Part shown: positions 18,621 through 26,815 of the stretch, one piece after another
Position numbering within the stretch: the first letter of the stretch is position 1
How the letters are laid out: each line of letters starts with the position of its first letter
Assembly (NCBI RefSeq): GCF_008802405.1
Contig: NZ_VZDO01000002.1
Coordinates: 1-64,000, forward strand
DNA length: 64,000 nucleotides
Direction: 5' to 3'
Source of the DNA: Plantimonas leprariae
GTDB taxonomy: Bacteria; Pseudomonadota; Alphaproteobacteria; Rhizobiales; Rhizobiaceae
Translations under genes and position numbers: made by a program
Notes under the pieces: generated by a model
Told to the model about the DNA's origin: nothing
The model's database searches: none
Seen by the model: the letters and a program-made list of their open reading frames with translations, nothing else

Positions 18621-18824
18621 TCAGGTGCGGATCACCGGGGTCGCGCCACCGCCTTCCTCTGGATCTGGCTCGATCGAAGGCGCATCGGAATCCGGTTCCT
18701 TGATGTCGTCCGGCTCCGCAATCCCGTCGTCGTCCGGATCGATCGTCGGCGGCAGCCCGCCCGGCGGCACCGCCGGCTTTCCCGGATCGATAATGTTCGG
18801 TTCGATGTTCGACATCCGCATCAT
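18621..18824 (-). CDS. Small acidic Pro/Asp-rich hypothetical protein, 67 aa
   Basis: The function is unknown. The sequence is highly acidic and proline-rich (NIIDPGKPAVPPGGLPPTID then PDDDGIAEPDDIKEPDSD), with no membrane segment or known domain, so it is likely disordered. A plausible ribosome binding site, GGACGAGG, precedes the ATG at 18824; the fourth codon is another ATG. The DPDDDG segment resembles calcium-binding DxDxDG loops, but that is only a resemblance. It sits alone between the quinone oxidoreductase and tRNA-Ser. Confidence 0.5.
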   Translation of the reverse strand: MMRMSNIEPNIIDPGKPAVPPGGLPPTIDPDDDGIAEPDDIKEPDSDAPSIEPDPEEGGGATPVIRT

Positions 18825-19041
18825 GCCTCGTCCATTTTTCGACTTTCCGCCGGTCGGCGGCGCGTCGGAGGGATATCTTGACGGCGACAGCCGGCTTCAA
18901 GTCCGAACCGGCGGGGATGCCGCACCGTTCCACCGGTGCCGCGTTGACGCATCGCGCGACGAAGCGATAAGACCGCCGACAGGATGTCCGCCGGGGCGCT
19001 CCGCCGGCCAGCAGCCCGGCTGCCTCGGGACATCCCCTCGC

Positions 19042-19131
19042 GGATGGGTGGCCGAGCGGTTGAAGGCACCGGTCTTGAAAACCGGCGGGCGGGTAACCGC
19101 CTCGTGGGTTCGAATCCCACCCCATCCGCCA
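19042..19131 (+). tRNA. tRNA-Ser (UGA)
   Basis: A 7-bp acceptor stem, GGATGGG/CCCATCC, frames a class II tRNA with a long variable arm (CGGGCGGGTAACCGCCTC region). The anticodon loop is CTTGAAA with anticodon TGA, and the T arm is GTGGGTTCGAATCCCAC. The discriminator is G at 19128, followed by an encoded CCA to 19131. Antisense frames over it give the classic false protein ending in FNRSATHP and should not be annotated. Confidence 0.97.
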
Positions 19132-19514
19132 GTCCAATGGTGTTTCCGCAACGTTGCCAAGCATATAGTCGGATATCGTCGGTTCGTCCGCTCGTCATCC
19201 CAAACGCGAGGCTCTACGATGTCCGCCGGCTTATTCACTGCCTCGTCGGGTGCCGAAGCGCCCGCGACTTAGAAAGTCGAAACGGTGCCCGCCGCGTCCT
19301 GAACGCCCTGCGGCAACGCGGAAACGCTTATCGCGCCTAGCCTGGCTGGCGACGTTGCCGCCGACGTCGCGCTGCGGGGCGCGGGCTGTGGCACATGTAC
19401 GGCGCCACTATCGGGAGCGGTAGACAACCTGCCGCAAGGCCGCTTCGCCAGCCGCGTGCTGGCGCTTCAAGTCTGCGACCGTCTACCAAGTGTTGCCGCC
19501 GAAAATGTAGCTCA
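19132..19514. other. 383-bp stretch downstream of tRNA-Ser with no supported gene
   Basis: There is no frame with a convincing start and ribosome binding site. One plus-strand frame from about 19353 reads DVAADVALRGAGCGTCTAPL and on through VDNLPQGRFASRVLALQVC without a nearby start codon. It looks somewhat protein-like and could be a decayed fragment, but it matches nothing I recognise. No repeat of the tRNA 3' end (a possible att site) was seen here. Confidence 0.5.
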
Positions 19515-19736
19515 TCACGCGGCTTCCGTCTCGGGTTGCGGCGCGGACCTCGGGCGTTGCGCCGGCTTCGGCGACTGGACGTCGATCGTCCCGAAGTCGT
19601 TGGAGAAGAACACGCCGGAACGACTGCGGTAGTCGGCGATCAGCTTCTCGGCGGCAGCGGCAATCCCGAACTCGTTCGGCGTCACGCCCGTCCTGTTTGC
19701 AGCATCGAATAGGGCGTCGCGAAGGTCGCGATTCAC
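19515..19736 (-). CDS. Hypothetical protein, 73 aa
   Basis: Not recognised. A GTG start at 19736 is preceded by AGGGACA. The first 50 residues look well folded: NRDLRDALFDAANRTGVTPN and then EFGIAAAAEKLIADY, a helical pattern that could suit a small DNA-binding or antitoxin-like fold. The tail (SPKPAQRPRSAPQPETEAA) is disordered. Codon use resembles the neighbouring core genes. It is transcribed away from an AT-rich 280-bp region that it shares with the divergent gene at 20019. Confidence 0.5.
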   Translation of the reverse strand: MNRDLRDALFDAANRTGVTPNEFGIAAAAEKLIADYRSRSGVFFSNDFGTIDVQSPKPAQRPRSAPQPETEAA

Positions 19737-19934
19737 CTGTGTCCCTGAGCGAAACAGACTAGCTGCCGATACGTTCGAGGCTCATCAGAGTTAGGCGAAT
19801 AATCCCATACCTAATGCAAAAGGTGTAGTCTTAGAATTTGATCATGTTTGCTCACTGGACGCTGTGTAAAATTCACTGAGCAATCTACCTTGACGTTCAA
19901 TTAATTCAAGCAGCCAATGTATTGCTTTCGACGA

Positions 19935-19949
19935 TTAACCGTTCGTTAA
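19935..19949. promoter_or_regulatory. CtrA-like box (TTAA-N7-TTAA)
   Basis: TTAA at 19935-19938 and TTAA at 19946-19949 are separated by exactly seven bases (CCGTTCG). This matches the core of the alphaproteobacterial CtrA recognition pattern TTAA-N7-TTAA(C), although the final C is G here. It lies 70 bp upstream of the gene at 20019, in the AT-rich divergent intergenic region 19741-20018. Assignment to CtrA is by motif only. Confidence 0.45.
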
Positions 19950-20018
19950 GGAATTAGGCGCTCAATTAGCTCAAATGACGCAGGATTTTACGATGTAACG
20001 GATCGGGAGCGAACACGC

Positions 20019-20234
20019 ATGACGCACCTGAAAATCGAAGCTTTATTCGTACTCCTAGAACTGCGACTGGCTGCGGCGGAGCAGGCCAAGAACTCTCCGG
20101 TCGACACCCGTCTGACCCCCGATCTTGCCGACCGGGCGGCTGAAGTACTCGACCGCTTCCTGGCGAAATTTCCCGATGCCGAAGCAAAAGCTGTCAAAGA
20201 ACAGCTCCGATTAGTCGGCGGGCGTTACGTTTAG
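20019..20234 (+). CDS. Hypothetical protein, 71 aa
   Basis: Not recognised. The ATG at 20019 has a GGGAGCG sequence about eight bases upstream. The product is small and mostly helical (IEALFVLLELRLAAAEQAK, then LADRAAEVLDRFLAKFPDAE), with alternating charge that suggests a helical bundle or dimer. Its GC content is lower than that of the neighbouring core genes. Its last 24 bases overlap a possible small gene on the other strand. Upstream lies a CtrA-like box. Confidence 0.5.
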   Translation: MTHLKIEALFVLLELRLAAAEQAKNSPVDTRLTPDLADRAAEVLDRFLAKFPDAEAKAVKEQLRLVGGRYV

Positions 20235-20327
20235 ACTCTGCATATATCGGCGAAACTCAGCGGCCGACCATTCCTCAACCCGGAGTTTGGCAGGCTTTGC
20301 GAAATCGTCATGACGGACGATTTTCAA
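20211..20327 (-). CDS. Possible 38-aa small protein or gene remnant
   Basis: From a TTG at 20327 the frame reads MKIVRHDDFAKPAKLRVEEW and then SAAEFRRYMQSLNVTPAD before a TAA. The composition and amphipathic pattern look like real protein, either a micro-protein or the C-terminal end of a decayed larger gene. There is no clear ribosome binding site. The frame overlaps the 3' end of the 71-aa gene on the plus strand. I do not recognise the family. Confidence 0.3.
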   Translation of the reverse strand: MKIVRHDDFAKPAKLRVEEWSAAEFRRYMQSLNVTPAD

Positions 20328-21065
20328 CTGCCAGCATATTCACTTCGCGCGGTGAACCGGGGGCAGGACTGTCGGCTGATGCCATAGTGCTTGATCCGGT
20401 GTCGGATCGTCACTTCGGAGCGTTTGGTTTGAACCGCGGCCAACGGCACCGTTTTCCACCCGCCGGGCACAACGAGAGCGAGGAGGCATATATATGCCTC
20501 CCCGACGAGGACGCGTTCCGCGCCGGGCTCGGCGCACCAACCCTTTCGTTTGGCTAAAGCTAGCTTGTTCGGCTTGGGGCTACAGGCCGGGTGCTGGGCA
20601 ACCAGCCGATCGAGACCTACCTCGAACATGAACTGTAGAACTCTTCGGCTTAGCGCCGGACGTGTAGGTGTGAATTGTAACAATTCGTGAATTTACGCCT
20701 CGTGCAACGCAAATTGCGGCCGAATCGCGGCGTCACGGTGTCCGCATTTTCGGAGCCATTCGACTGCACTATGAGGCTTCTAGCCGCCATTTGCACTCTG
20801 AGTCGTTGCCTTTGCGCGATTTCACAGCGCTTTGTACGGGAGCGCCTCCCATTCAGATGTCGCCCGGCCAAGTCTCGCCACACTTTCGCCATGGTGTGAT
20901 TGGCATGCCACAGTCAATATTCCGCATCCGCAAAAAGCGAAATAAGCAGAAAGTGTGACGTGGTTGCGGGGGTTTTTAAAGGGTTGGTAACGTCCTTCGG
21001 CGAGGGATGGGGCGTTTGCTGGGCCTCGGCACGGCAAGCGGTATGGCGTAGCGAGGGCAGGCAGG
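20328..21065. other. Roughly 740-bp region without a supported gene, upstream of rlpA
   Basis: Both strands have only short frames of low quality. What can be seen: a 20-bp perfect palindrome at 20482-20501; a smaller inverted repeat at 20672-20686 (GAATTG-TAA-CAATTC); and, near the rlpA start, a TTAA-N7-GTAAC sequence at 20976-20991 that is one base off the CtrA pattern. A 119-codon minus-strand frame (20324-20683) has the fragment KRSEVTIRHRIKHYGIS, reminiscent of a helix-turn-helix, but the rest does not support a gene. Confidence 0.5.
20482..20501. repeat. Perfect 20-bp palindrome
   Basis: The sequence GGAGGCATAT followed by ATATGCCTCC is its own reverse complement over 20 bases and stops matching on both sides. 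It lies in a gene-poor, compositionally mixed stretch. It may be an operator for a dimeric regulator, or the scar of a rearrangement. Confidence 0.7.
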
Positions 21066-22226
21066 ATGCAGACGACAGGAGCGGCGCTTCGGCGGAAGTC
21101 GGTTGTGACATTCGGCCTTCTCGCCGTCGTGTCGCTTGCGGGTTGCCAGGCGGAGCCGGCGGGGCACGCGAAGGCGGACCGCATCAAGAGCGATCCGAAC
21201 GAGCGCTTCACGGAAGCCAAGTACGGCGTGAAGGCCAGCCCACGCGTCACGGATCTGCGCAGGGTTCCGAAGGGCGGCGGCCGCGACCAGGTCGGCCGGC
21301 CCTACAAGGTTGCCGGCAAGTGGTACTATCCGAAGGAGCAGCCGGGCTATTCGAAGGTCGGCAATGCGTCCTGGTACGGTGCGAGCTTCCACGGCCGGCT
21401 CACCGCGAACGGCGAAGTCTACGACATGTTCGGCCTTTCGGCCGCTCACCCGACGTTTCCGCTACCGTCCTACGCCCGCGTGACCAACATGGACACCGGC
21501 GCGAATGTCGTGGTCCGGGTCAATGACCGCGGCCCCTACGTCTCCGACCGGATGATGGATCTTTCGTCCGAAGCGGCGGAGCTTCTCGGCTACAAGACGA
21601 ACGGCACCGCGAAGGTGAAGCTCGACTATATCGGCCGCGCGCCGCTGGAAGGCGACGACACGGCGATGCTGATGGCGAGCTTCCATCCCGGCAACGTCGC
21701 GCCGTCCGTCAACGACGGCCTGCCGTCGGGAGTGATGCTGGCGATGAACGAAACGGCGCCGCGCGGCGACCGCGTCTTCGGCCGCGCGCAGCCGTCGTCC
21801 GCGCTGCCGGGTGTCCGGCCCGTACCGGGCGCTGCTTCCGGCCAGACGACGATCGATTCGATCATCCAGGGGAGCCAGGGCGTTCCCACGCCGGCAACCA
21901 AGCCTCATCGGTTCGATCCGTCGAACCTCATCGTCGCATCCTATGCGCCGGCGGTCGCCAAGCCGACGAACGGCGCGGCCGGCGCGATCGGCTCGATGCT
22001 CGGCGCGCGCGAGACGACGCAGCGGATCGAGATCGGCGTGCTGGGCGATCCGGCGACTCTCGCCGCCGTGCGCGCCGTCGCCGACAAATACGGGCGGCTC
22101 GTCGCCGATCCGGACGGGAAGGCGACCTCCTACGTGCTCGAGACGGCGGCCTCGGTGGATGTCGATGTGGTGCTGCGCGAGGCGTGGCAGGCGGGGGCAG
22201 GGGACGCGTTCGTCCTGCGCGACTGA
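21066..22226 (+). CDS. rlpA: RlpA-family septal-ring lipoprotein (putative lytic transglycosylase)
   Basis: RlpA proteins act at the septum or cell wall; some cleave denuded glycan strands. The 386-residue product has a lipoprotein signal peptide with the lipobox LAGC, the cysteine falling near residue 27. The double-psi beta-barrel domain (about residues 90-200) includes GNASWYGASFHGRLTANGE, YDMFGLSAAHPTFPLPSYAR, VVRVNDRGPYV and DRMMDLSSEAA. A long low-complexity linker follows, and the C-terminal 65 residues may be a degenerate SPOR-like domain. Whether it is catalytic cannot be told. The long upstream region with a near-CtrA site could hold its promoter. Confidence 0.92.
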   Translation: MQTTGAALRRKSVVTFGLLAVVSLAGCQAEPAGHAKADRIKSDPNERFTEAKYGVKASPRVTDLRRVPKGGGRDQVGRPYKVAGKWYYPKEQPGYSKVGNASWYGASFHGRLTANGEVYDMFGLSAAHPTFPLPSYARVTNMDTGANVVVRVNDRGPYVSDRMMDLSSEAAELLGYKTNGTAKVKLDYIGRAPLEGDDTAMLMASFHPGNVAPSVNDGLPSGVMLAMNETAPRGDRVFGRAQPSSALPGVRPVPGAASGQTTIDSIIQGSQGVPTPATKPHRFDPSNLIVASYAPAVAKPTNGAAGAIGSMLGARETTQRIEIGVLGDPATLAAVRAVADKYGRLVADPDGKATSYVLETAASVDVDVVLREAWQAGAGDAFVLRD

Positions 22227-22306
22227 GTTCCCAAGTTTTCCTGTCGCAGTCGGGCGGATATGAGGTACTTTGCGCGCGACGCCGCCGACCTGCCGAAGCC
22301 CGCCCC

Positions 22307-23491
22307 ATGACCACGATCAGATGCCTCGGCCGGAACCTGCTGCTGACGGGCGCGATGCTGCTTGCGGGCGCGCTGGCCGGCATGGCCGCCGAGCCTTGGT
22401 CGCCGCGCGACACCAAGGCGGCGCAGGCGTTGGTGATGGACGGCGAGACCGGCGCCATCCTGTTCGAGAAGAATGCCGACAAGCCGTTTCCGCCGGCATC
22501 GCTGGCGAAGCTGATGGCGATGGAGGTCGTCTTCGAGGCCGTCGACAAGCACAAGGTTCGGCTCGACCAGACCTTTCCCGTCAGCGACCACGCCTGGCGG
22601 ACCGGCGGCGCGCCGTCCGGCGCCTCCACCATGTTCGCCAAGCTGAAATCGCAGGTGCCGCTGGACGCGCTCATTCGCGGCGTCATCGTGCAGGCGGCGA
22701 ACGATGCGGCCATCGTAATTGCCGAAGGCATGTCCGGTTCGGAGGAGGCTTTCGCCGGATTGATGAACGACCGCGCGCGGCAGCTCGGGCTCGCGGGCTC
22801 GACCTTCGTCAACCCGACGGGGCTTCCCGCGCCGGGCCAGAAGGTGACGGCGAGGGATCTCGCCACGCTCGCCCGCCATATCGAGGAGGCGCATCCCGAC
22901 CTCTACCGCATCTATTCCGAGCCGCAGTTCGAGTGGAACAAGATCACGCAGCGCAACCGCAATCCGCTGCTGCAGCAGGAGCTCGGCGCGACGGGGATGG
23001 GCACCGGCTTCACCGAGGCCGGCGGCTATTCGATGGTCGGCGTCACGCAGCAGGACGGACGCAAGACGTTCATGATCCTCGGCGGGTTGCCGACCATCAA
23101 GGACCGGCAGGACGACGCCCGGCGGATGATCGAGTGGTCGAACAGCGCCTTTCGCCGCGACGTGCTGTTCGACGCCGGGGCGCGGGTCGGCAAGGCGTCT
23201 ATCTATGGCGGCCTGCAGCCCGAGATCGACATCGTGACGCACGAGCCGCTCGTCGCCTTCGTGCCGACCGACAAACCGGAACGCGTGAAGGCGCGCGTCG
23301 CCTACGACTGGCCGCTGCGCGCGCCGATCGAGGATGGACAGAAGGTCGGGCGGATCGAGGTGACGATCGACGACAGCGTCAGCGTGGTGCACGACGTCTT
23401 CGCCGCGACGAAAGTGGAGCAAGGCAGTTTCGCGGGGAGGGCGCTCGACGCCGCGCAGGAACTCGCCCTCGGCTGGATCCGCGCGCTTTGA
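22307..23491 (+). CDS. D-alanyl-D-alanine carboxypeptidase homologue (PBP5/DacA family) with altered SxN and KTG motifs
   Basis: The family trims the terminal D-Ala from peptidoglycan stem peptides in the periplasm. The 394-residue product has a signal peptide (NLLLTGAMLLAGALAGMAA), the S11 peptidase domain (about 30-270), and a C-terminal PBP5-associated beta domain plus a terminal helix. The acylation motif SxxK is intact as S65-L-A-K68. The second motif SxN reads A130-A-N132, and the third, normally KTG, reads G232-T-G234. If these alignments hold, activity may be reduced or altered. tmk follows 19 bp downstream. The gene symbol is withheld because paralogues cannot be told apart. Confidence 0.88.
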   Translation: MTTIRCLGRNLLLTGAMLLAGALAGMAAEPWSPRDTKAAQALVMDGETGAILFEKNADKPFPPASLAKLMAMEVVFEAVDKHKVRLDQTFPVSDHAWRTGGAPSGASTMFAKLKSQVPLDALIRGVIVQAANDAAIVIAEGMSGSEEAFAGLMNDRARQLGLAGSTFVNPTGLPAPGQKVTARDLATLARHIEEAHPDLYRIYSEPQFEWNKITQRNRNPLLQQELGATGMGTGFTEAGGYSMVGVTQQDGRKTFMILGGLPTIKDRQDDARRMIEWSNSAFRRDVLFDAGARVGKASIYGGLQPEIDIVTHEPLVAFVPTDKPERVKARVAYDWPLRAPIEDGQKVGRIEVTIDDSVSVVHDVFAATKVEQGSFAGRALDAAQELALGWIRAL

Positions 23492-23510
23492 CCCGCGCCC
23501 TTGCCCCGTC

Positions 23511-24188
23511 GTGAGCGGCTTCTTCATCACCTTCGAGGGCGGGGAAGGCGCAGGCAAGTCGACGCAGATCGCGCGGCTTGCGGAACGTCTGCGTGCCAGA
23601 AGGATGGACGTGGTGACGACGCGCGAGCCCGGCGGCTCGGAAGGCGCGGAAGCGCTGCGCCATGTCCTGCTTTCCGGCGCGGCCCGTTCGAGCGGCGATC
23701 CCGACCTCGAGCCGATCCTCTTCGCGGCGGCTCGGGCGGATCACGTCGCGTCGCTGATCCGCCCCGCGCTGGATGCCGGCCGCACCGTGATCTGCGACCG
23801 CTTCCACGATTCCACCCGCGTCTATCAGGGCCTCGCCGGCGTCGATGCCGACCTGATCGCGCTGCTCGAGAAGCTCGCGGTCGGAATCACCGTGCCGAAC
23901 CTGACGATCGTCCTCGACGTTCCGGCGGAAACCGGCGTCGCGCGAGCCCGCGAAAGACGCGGCAGCGCCGGTCCCGACCGGTTCGAGGCGGACGATCTCG
24001 CCGTCCACCAGCGCCGGCGACAGGCGTTCCTGGATCTCGCGCAGCGCGAGCCGCAGCGCTGCGTCGTGGTGGACGGCTCGCGCGGCGTGGACGATGTCAC
24101 CAAGGAGATCGCCTTTCTCGTCCACGACCGGCTGGACGGGCAGCGGCTCGAACGCAGCTCGATGCTGGGCGACGACTCGATCATATGA
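23511..24188 (+). CDS. tmk: Thymidylate kinase
   Basis: Tmk phosphorylates dTMP to dTDP in the dTTP pathway. The GTG start at 23511 gives 225 residues. The P-loop is FEGGEGAGKSTQ near the N terminus. It is followed by the DR(Y/F)-type motif CDRFHDSTRVYQG and the LID region ARARERRGSAGPDRFE. The TGA overlaps the ATG of holB, which suggests translational coupling; tmk-holB is a widespread pair. Charged residues in the LID and a glycine-rich P-loop support normal activity. Confidence 0.95.
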   Translation: MSGFFITFEGGEGAGKSTQIARLAERLRARRMDVVTTREPGGSEGAEALRHVLLSGAARSSGDPDLEPILFAAARADHVASLIRPALDAGRTVICDRFHDSTRVYQGLAGVDADLIALLEKLAVGITVPNLTIVLDVPAETGVARARERRGSAGPDRFEADDLAVHQRRRQAFLDLAQREPQRCVVVDGSRGVDDVTKEIAFLVHDRLDGQRLERSSMLGDDSII

Positions 24189-25216
24189 TGCCGACACTCG
24201 TCGGCCTGGAGCAGCACGACACGCTGCCGGGCATTCCTTCGCCGGCCGAAACGCCGCGGGTGCTGGGGCACGGCGAAGCCGTCGCGCAGTTTCGCCAAGC
24301 CTGGCAATCGGATCGGCTGCACCATGCGTGGCTGATGCAGGGGCCGCGCGGCAGCGGCAAGGCGACGCTCGCCTTCGCCTTCGCGCGCGAGCTTCTGGCG
24401 GCGCAGGGGGGTGATGCGGCGGCGGCCGACTTGGCGCGGCAGGTGGCGTCCGGATCGCATCCGAACCTTGTGCATATTGTCCGCCCGCCGGCGGATCGCG
24501 GCGGCTTCCGCACCCAGATCACCGTCGACGAGGTGCGCAAGCTCAATCGCTTCTTCCAGACGACCTCCGGCTCGCGCCAGTGGCGCGTCGCCATCGTCGA
24601 TCCCGTCGACGATATGAACCGCAACGCCGCGAACGCGCTCCTGAAGATGCTGGAGGAGCCGCCCGCCCGCTGCCTGTTCCTGATCGTCAATCACCTGCCG
24701 GGGCGACTGCTGCCGACCATCCGTTCGCGCTGCCGCGTCATCCGGCTGGAACCGCTTTGTCTCGACGTCGCGGTGGACGTGCTGGAATCGCTCGAAATCG
24801 GGGTGACGCGTGACGAGCTGCGCGCGGCCGCCCAGCGTTCGAACGGTAGTGTGCGCGATGCTATCCAGCTTCTGTCGAGCGGCGGGCTGGAAACCGAGAA
24901 GCGGCTCGACTCGCTGCTCGGCACGCGCGAACCGGAATGGCACGGCATCCAGGCGCTCGCCGACGAGCTTACGCAGAAGGACCGGGAAACCGCTTTCGAG
25001 CTCGCGGTCTCCAGCCTGTTCTCGCGTCTGGCGGCGGAAAGCGAGCGGGCGTCCGCTGCCGGCGACCTGCCGAGGGCAGAGAGTCTCGCCGCGCTTTGGC
25101 AGAATGAAGCCGAGCGGTTCCGGGAGGGGCTGCTCTACAACCTCGACCGGCGGCAACTGCTGCTGACGCATTTCGCCAAGCGTTTCGCCGCGGATCGCTC
25201 GCCCGAGGCGCATTGA
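24185..25216 (+). CDS. holB: DNA polymerase III, delta-prime subunit
   Basis: Delta-prime is a structural subunit of the clamp loader that helps open the sliding clamp. The 343-residue product starts at ATG 24185, overlapping the tmk stop. It has an AAA+ fold with a degenerate P-loop region MQGPRGSGKATLAFAFARE, followed by RKLNRFFQTTS and the well-conserved NAANALLKMLEEPP and TIRSRCRVIRLEPL (arginine-finger region SRC). The long upstream open frame overlaps tmk and is not used. A probable metG promoter begins inside its stop codon. Confidence 0.94.
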   Translation: MMPTLVGLEQHDTLPGIPSPAETPRVLGHGEAVAQFRQAWQSDRLHHAWLMQGPRGSGKATLAFAFARELLAAQGGDAAAADLARQVASGSHPNLVHIVRPPADRGGFRTQITVDEVRKLNRFFQTTSGSRQWRVAIVDPVDDMNRNAANALLKMLEEPPARCLFLIVNHLPGRLLPTIRSRCRVIRLEPLCLDVAVDVLESLEIGVTRDELRAAAQRSNGSVRDAIQLLSSGGLETEKRLDSLLGTREPEWHGIQALADELTQKDRETAFELAVSSLFSRLAAESERASAAGDLPRAESLAALWQNEAERFREGLLYNLDRRQLLLTHFAKRFAADRSPEAH

Positions 25217-25240
25217 GGGCAGGGGATCGATCGCCTATAC
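25213..25240 (+). promoter_or_regulatory. Candidate sigma-70-type promoter for metG
   Basis: TTGAGG at 25213-25218 and CTATAC at 25235-25240 are spaced by 16 bases, close to the alphaproteobacterial housekeeping pattern with a CTATAT-like -10. The -35 overlaps the holB stop codon. The metG ATG lies 33 bases downstream. Confidence 0.42.
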
Positions 25241-25273
25241 GACGCTCGACACGAGTGATCGATCGACGAGTCC

Positions 25274-26815
25274 ATGGCCGAGCGCTTCTACATCACGACG
25301 GCGATTTCCTATCCGAACGGCAGGCCGCATATCGGCCACGCCTACGAGCTGATCGCGACCGACGCGATCGCCCGCTTCAAGCGGCTGGACGGTTACGACG
25401 TGATGTTCCTGACCGGTACGGACGAGCACGGGCAGAAGATGCTGCAGACGGCGCGGAACGAGGACATTCCGGTGGAGGCGCTGGCCGACCGGAACTCGGC
25501 CGAGTTCAAGCGCATGGCCGAGGTGCTGGACGCCTCGAACGACGACTTCATCCGCACCACCGAGGAGCGGCATCACCGCGCCTCGCAGGAGATCTGGCGC
25601 CGCATGGCGGATGCCGGCGACATCTATAAGGATACCTATGGCGGGTGGTACTCGGTGCGCGAGGAGGCGTTCTACGGCGAGGACGAGACGACGCTTCGCG
25701 AGGACGGCACCCGGTTCGGCCCGCACGGCACGCCGGTGACGTGGGTGGAGGAGGAGAGCTACTTCTTCAAGCTGTCCGCCTTCACCGAACGGCTGCTCGC
25801 GCACTATGAGGCGAACCCGGACTTCATCGGTCCCGCCGAGCGGCGGAACGAGGTCGTGTCTTTCGTGAAGCAGGGGCTGCGCGACCTCTCGGTGTCGCGC
25901 ACGACCTTCGACTGGGGCATTCCGGTGCCGGACGCGCCGGGTCATGTGATGTACGTCTGGGTCGACGCGCTGACGAACTACCTGACCGCGACCGGCTTTC
26001 TGGAGGACGGCGAGCGGAGGGATTTCTGGCCGGCCGACCTCCACGTTATCGGCAAGGACATCGTGCGTTTCCACGCGGTCTATTGGCCGGCCTTCCTGAT
26101 GTCCGCCGGCCTGCCAGTGCCGAAGCGGGTGTTCGCGCACGGCTTCCTCTTCAACAAGGGGGAGAAGATGTCGAAGTCGGTCGGGAACGTCATCGACCCG
26201 TTCGCGCTCGTTTCGACCTACGGCCTCGACCAGTTCCGCTACTTCCTGCTGCGCGAGGTTCCGTTCGGCCAGGACGGCAACTACTCGCACGAGGCGATCG
26301 TGAACCGTACGAACTCCGAGCTGGCGAACGACCTCGGCAACCTCGCGCAGCGCTCGCTTTCCATGATCGCGAAGCACTGCGACGCGGCGGTGCCGCAGCC
26401 GGGCGCGCTGGGGCCGGCCGACGAGACGCTGCTGCGCGCGGCGACGGAGCTGCTCGCCACCGCCCGCATGGCCATCGACCGGCAGGAGCTTCATGCGATG
26501 CTGGCGCCGATCGTCACAGTCGTCGCGGACGCGAACCGCTACTTCGCGTCGCAAGAGCCGTGGGCGCTGCGCAAGAGCGATCCGGCGCGCATGGCGACCG
26601 TGCTTTACGTCACGGCGGAAACGGTGCGCCGCGTCGCGATCCTCTTGCAGCCGGTGATGCCGGCCAGCGCCGCGAAGCTGCTCGACCTTCTCGGCGTCGA
26701 GGCGGACGAGCGCAGCTTCGATGAATTGACGCCGGACGTCGCCCTCGTGCCCGGCCGCCCGCTGCCGACGCCGACCGGCGTCTTCCCGCGCTACGTCGAG
26801 CCGGACGCCGCCTGA
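25274..26815 (+). CDS. metG: Methionyl-tRNA synthetase
   Basis: MetG charges tRNA-Met, including initiator tRNA. The 513-residue product has the class I HIGH-type signature [12 protein letters not shown] near residue 15 and the KMSKS loop as [14 protein letters not shown] near residue 300. The short form has no C-terminal tRNA-binding (EMAPII-like) domain, as is common in alphaproteobacteria. The zinc knuckle of the long form is replaced by the compact [17 protein letters not shown] type. The tatD ATG follows immediately after its stop. Confidence 0.96.
   Translation: MAERFYITTAISYPNGRPHIGHAYELIATDAIARFKRLDGYDVMFLTGTDEHGQKMLQTARNEDIPVEALADRNSAEFKRMAEVLDASNDDFIRTTEERHHRASQEIWRRMADAGDIYKDTYGGWYSVREEAFYGEDETTLREDGTRFGPHGTPVTWVEEESYFFKLSAFTERLLAHYEANPDFIGPAERRNEVVSFVKQGLRDLSVSRTTFDWGIPVPDAPGHVMYVWVDALTNYLTATGFLEDGERRDFWPADLHVIGKDIVRFHAVYWPAFLMSAGLPVPKRVFAHGFLFNKGEKMSKSVGNVIDPFALVSTYGLDQFRYFLLREVPFGQDGNYSHEAIVNRTNSELANDLGNLAQRSLSMIAKHCDAAVPQPGALGPADETLLRAATELLATARMAIDRQELHAMLAPIVTVVADANRYFASQEPWALRKSDPARMATVLYVTAETVRRVAILLQPVMPASAAKLLDLLGVEADERSFDELTPDVALVPGRPLPTPTGVFPRYVEPDAA

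Noticed and set aside
18583-19238. Minus-strand frames of 113, 125 and 193 codons across tRNA-Ser, including a protein containing FNRSATHP
   Set aside because: These are antisense translations of the tRNA gene, a well-known false annotation (GGIRTHE and FKTGAFNRSATHP type).
20324-20683. 119-codon minus-strand frame with a helix-turn-helix-like fragment (KRSEVTIRHRIKHYGIS)
   Set aside because: The remaining sequence does not look folded, there is no ribosome binding site, and no family is recognised.
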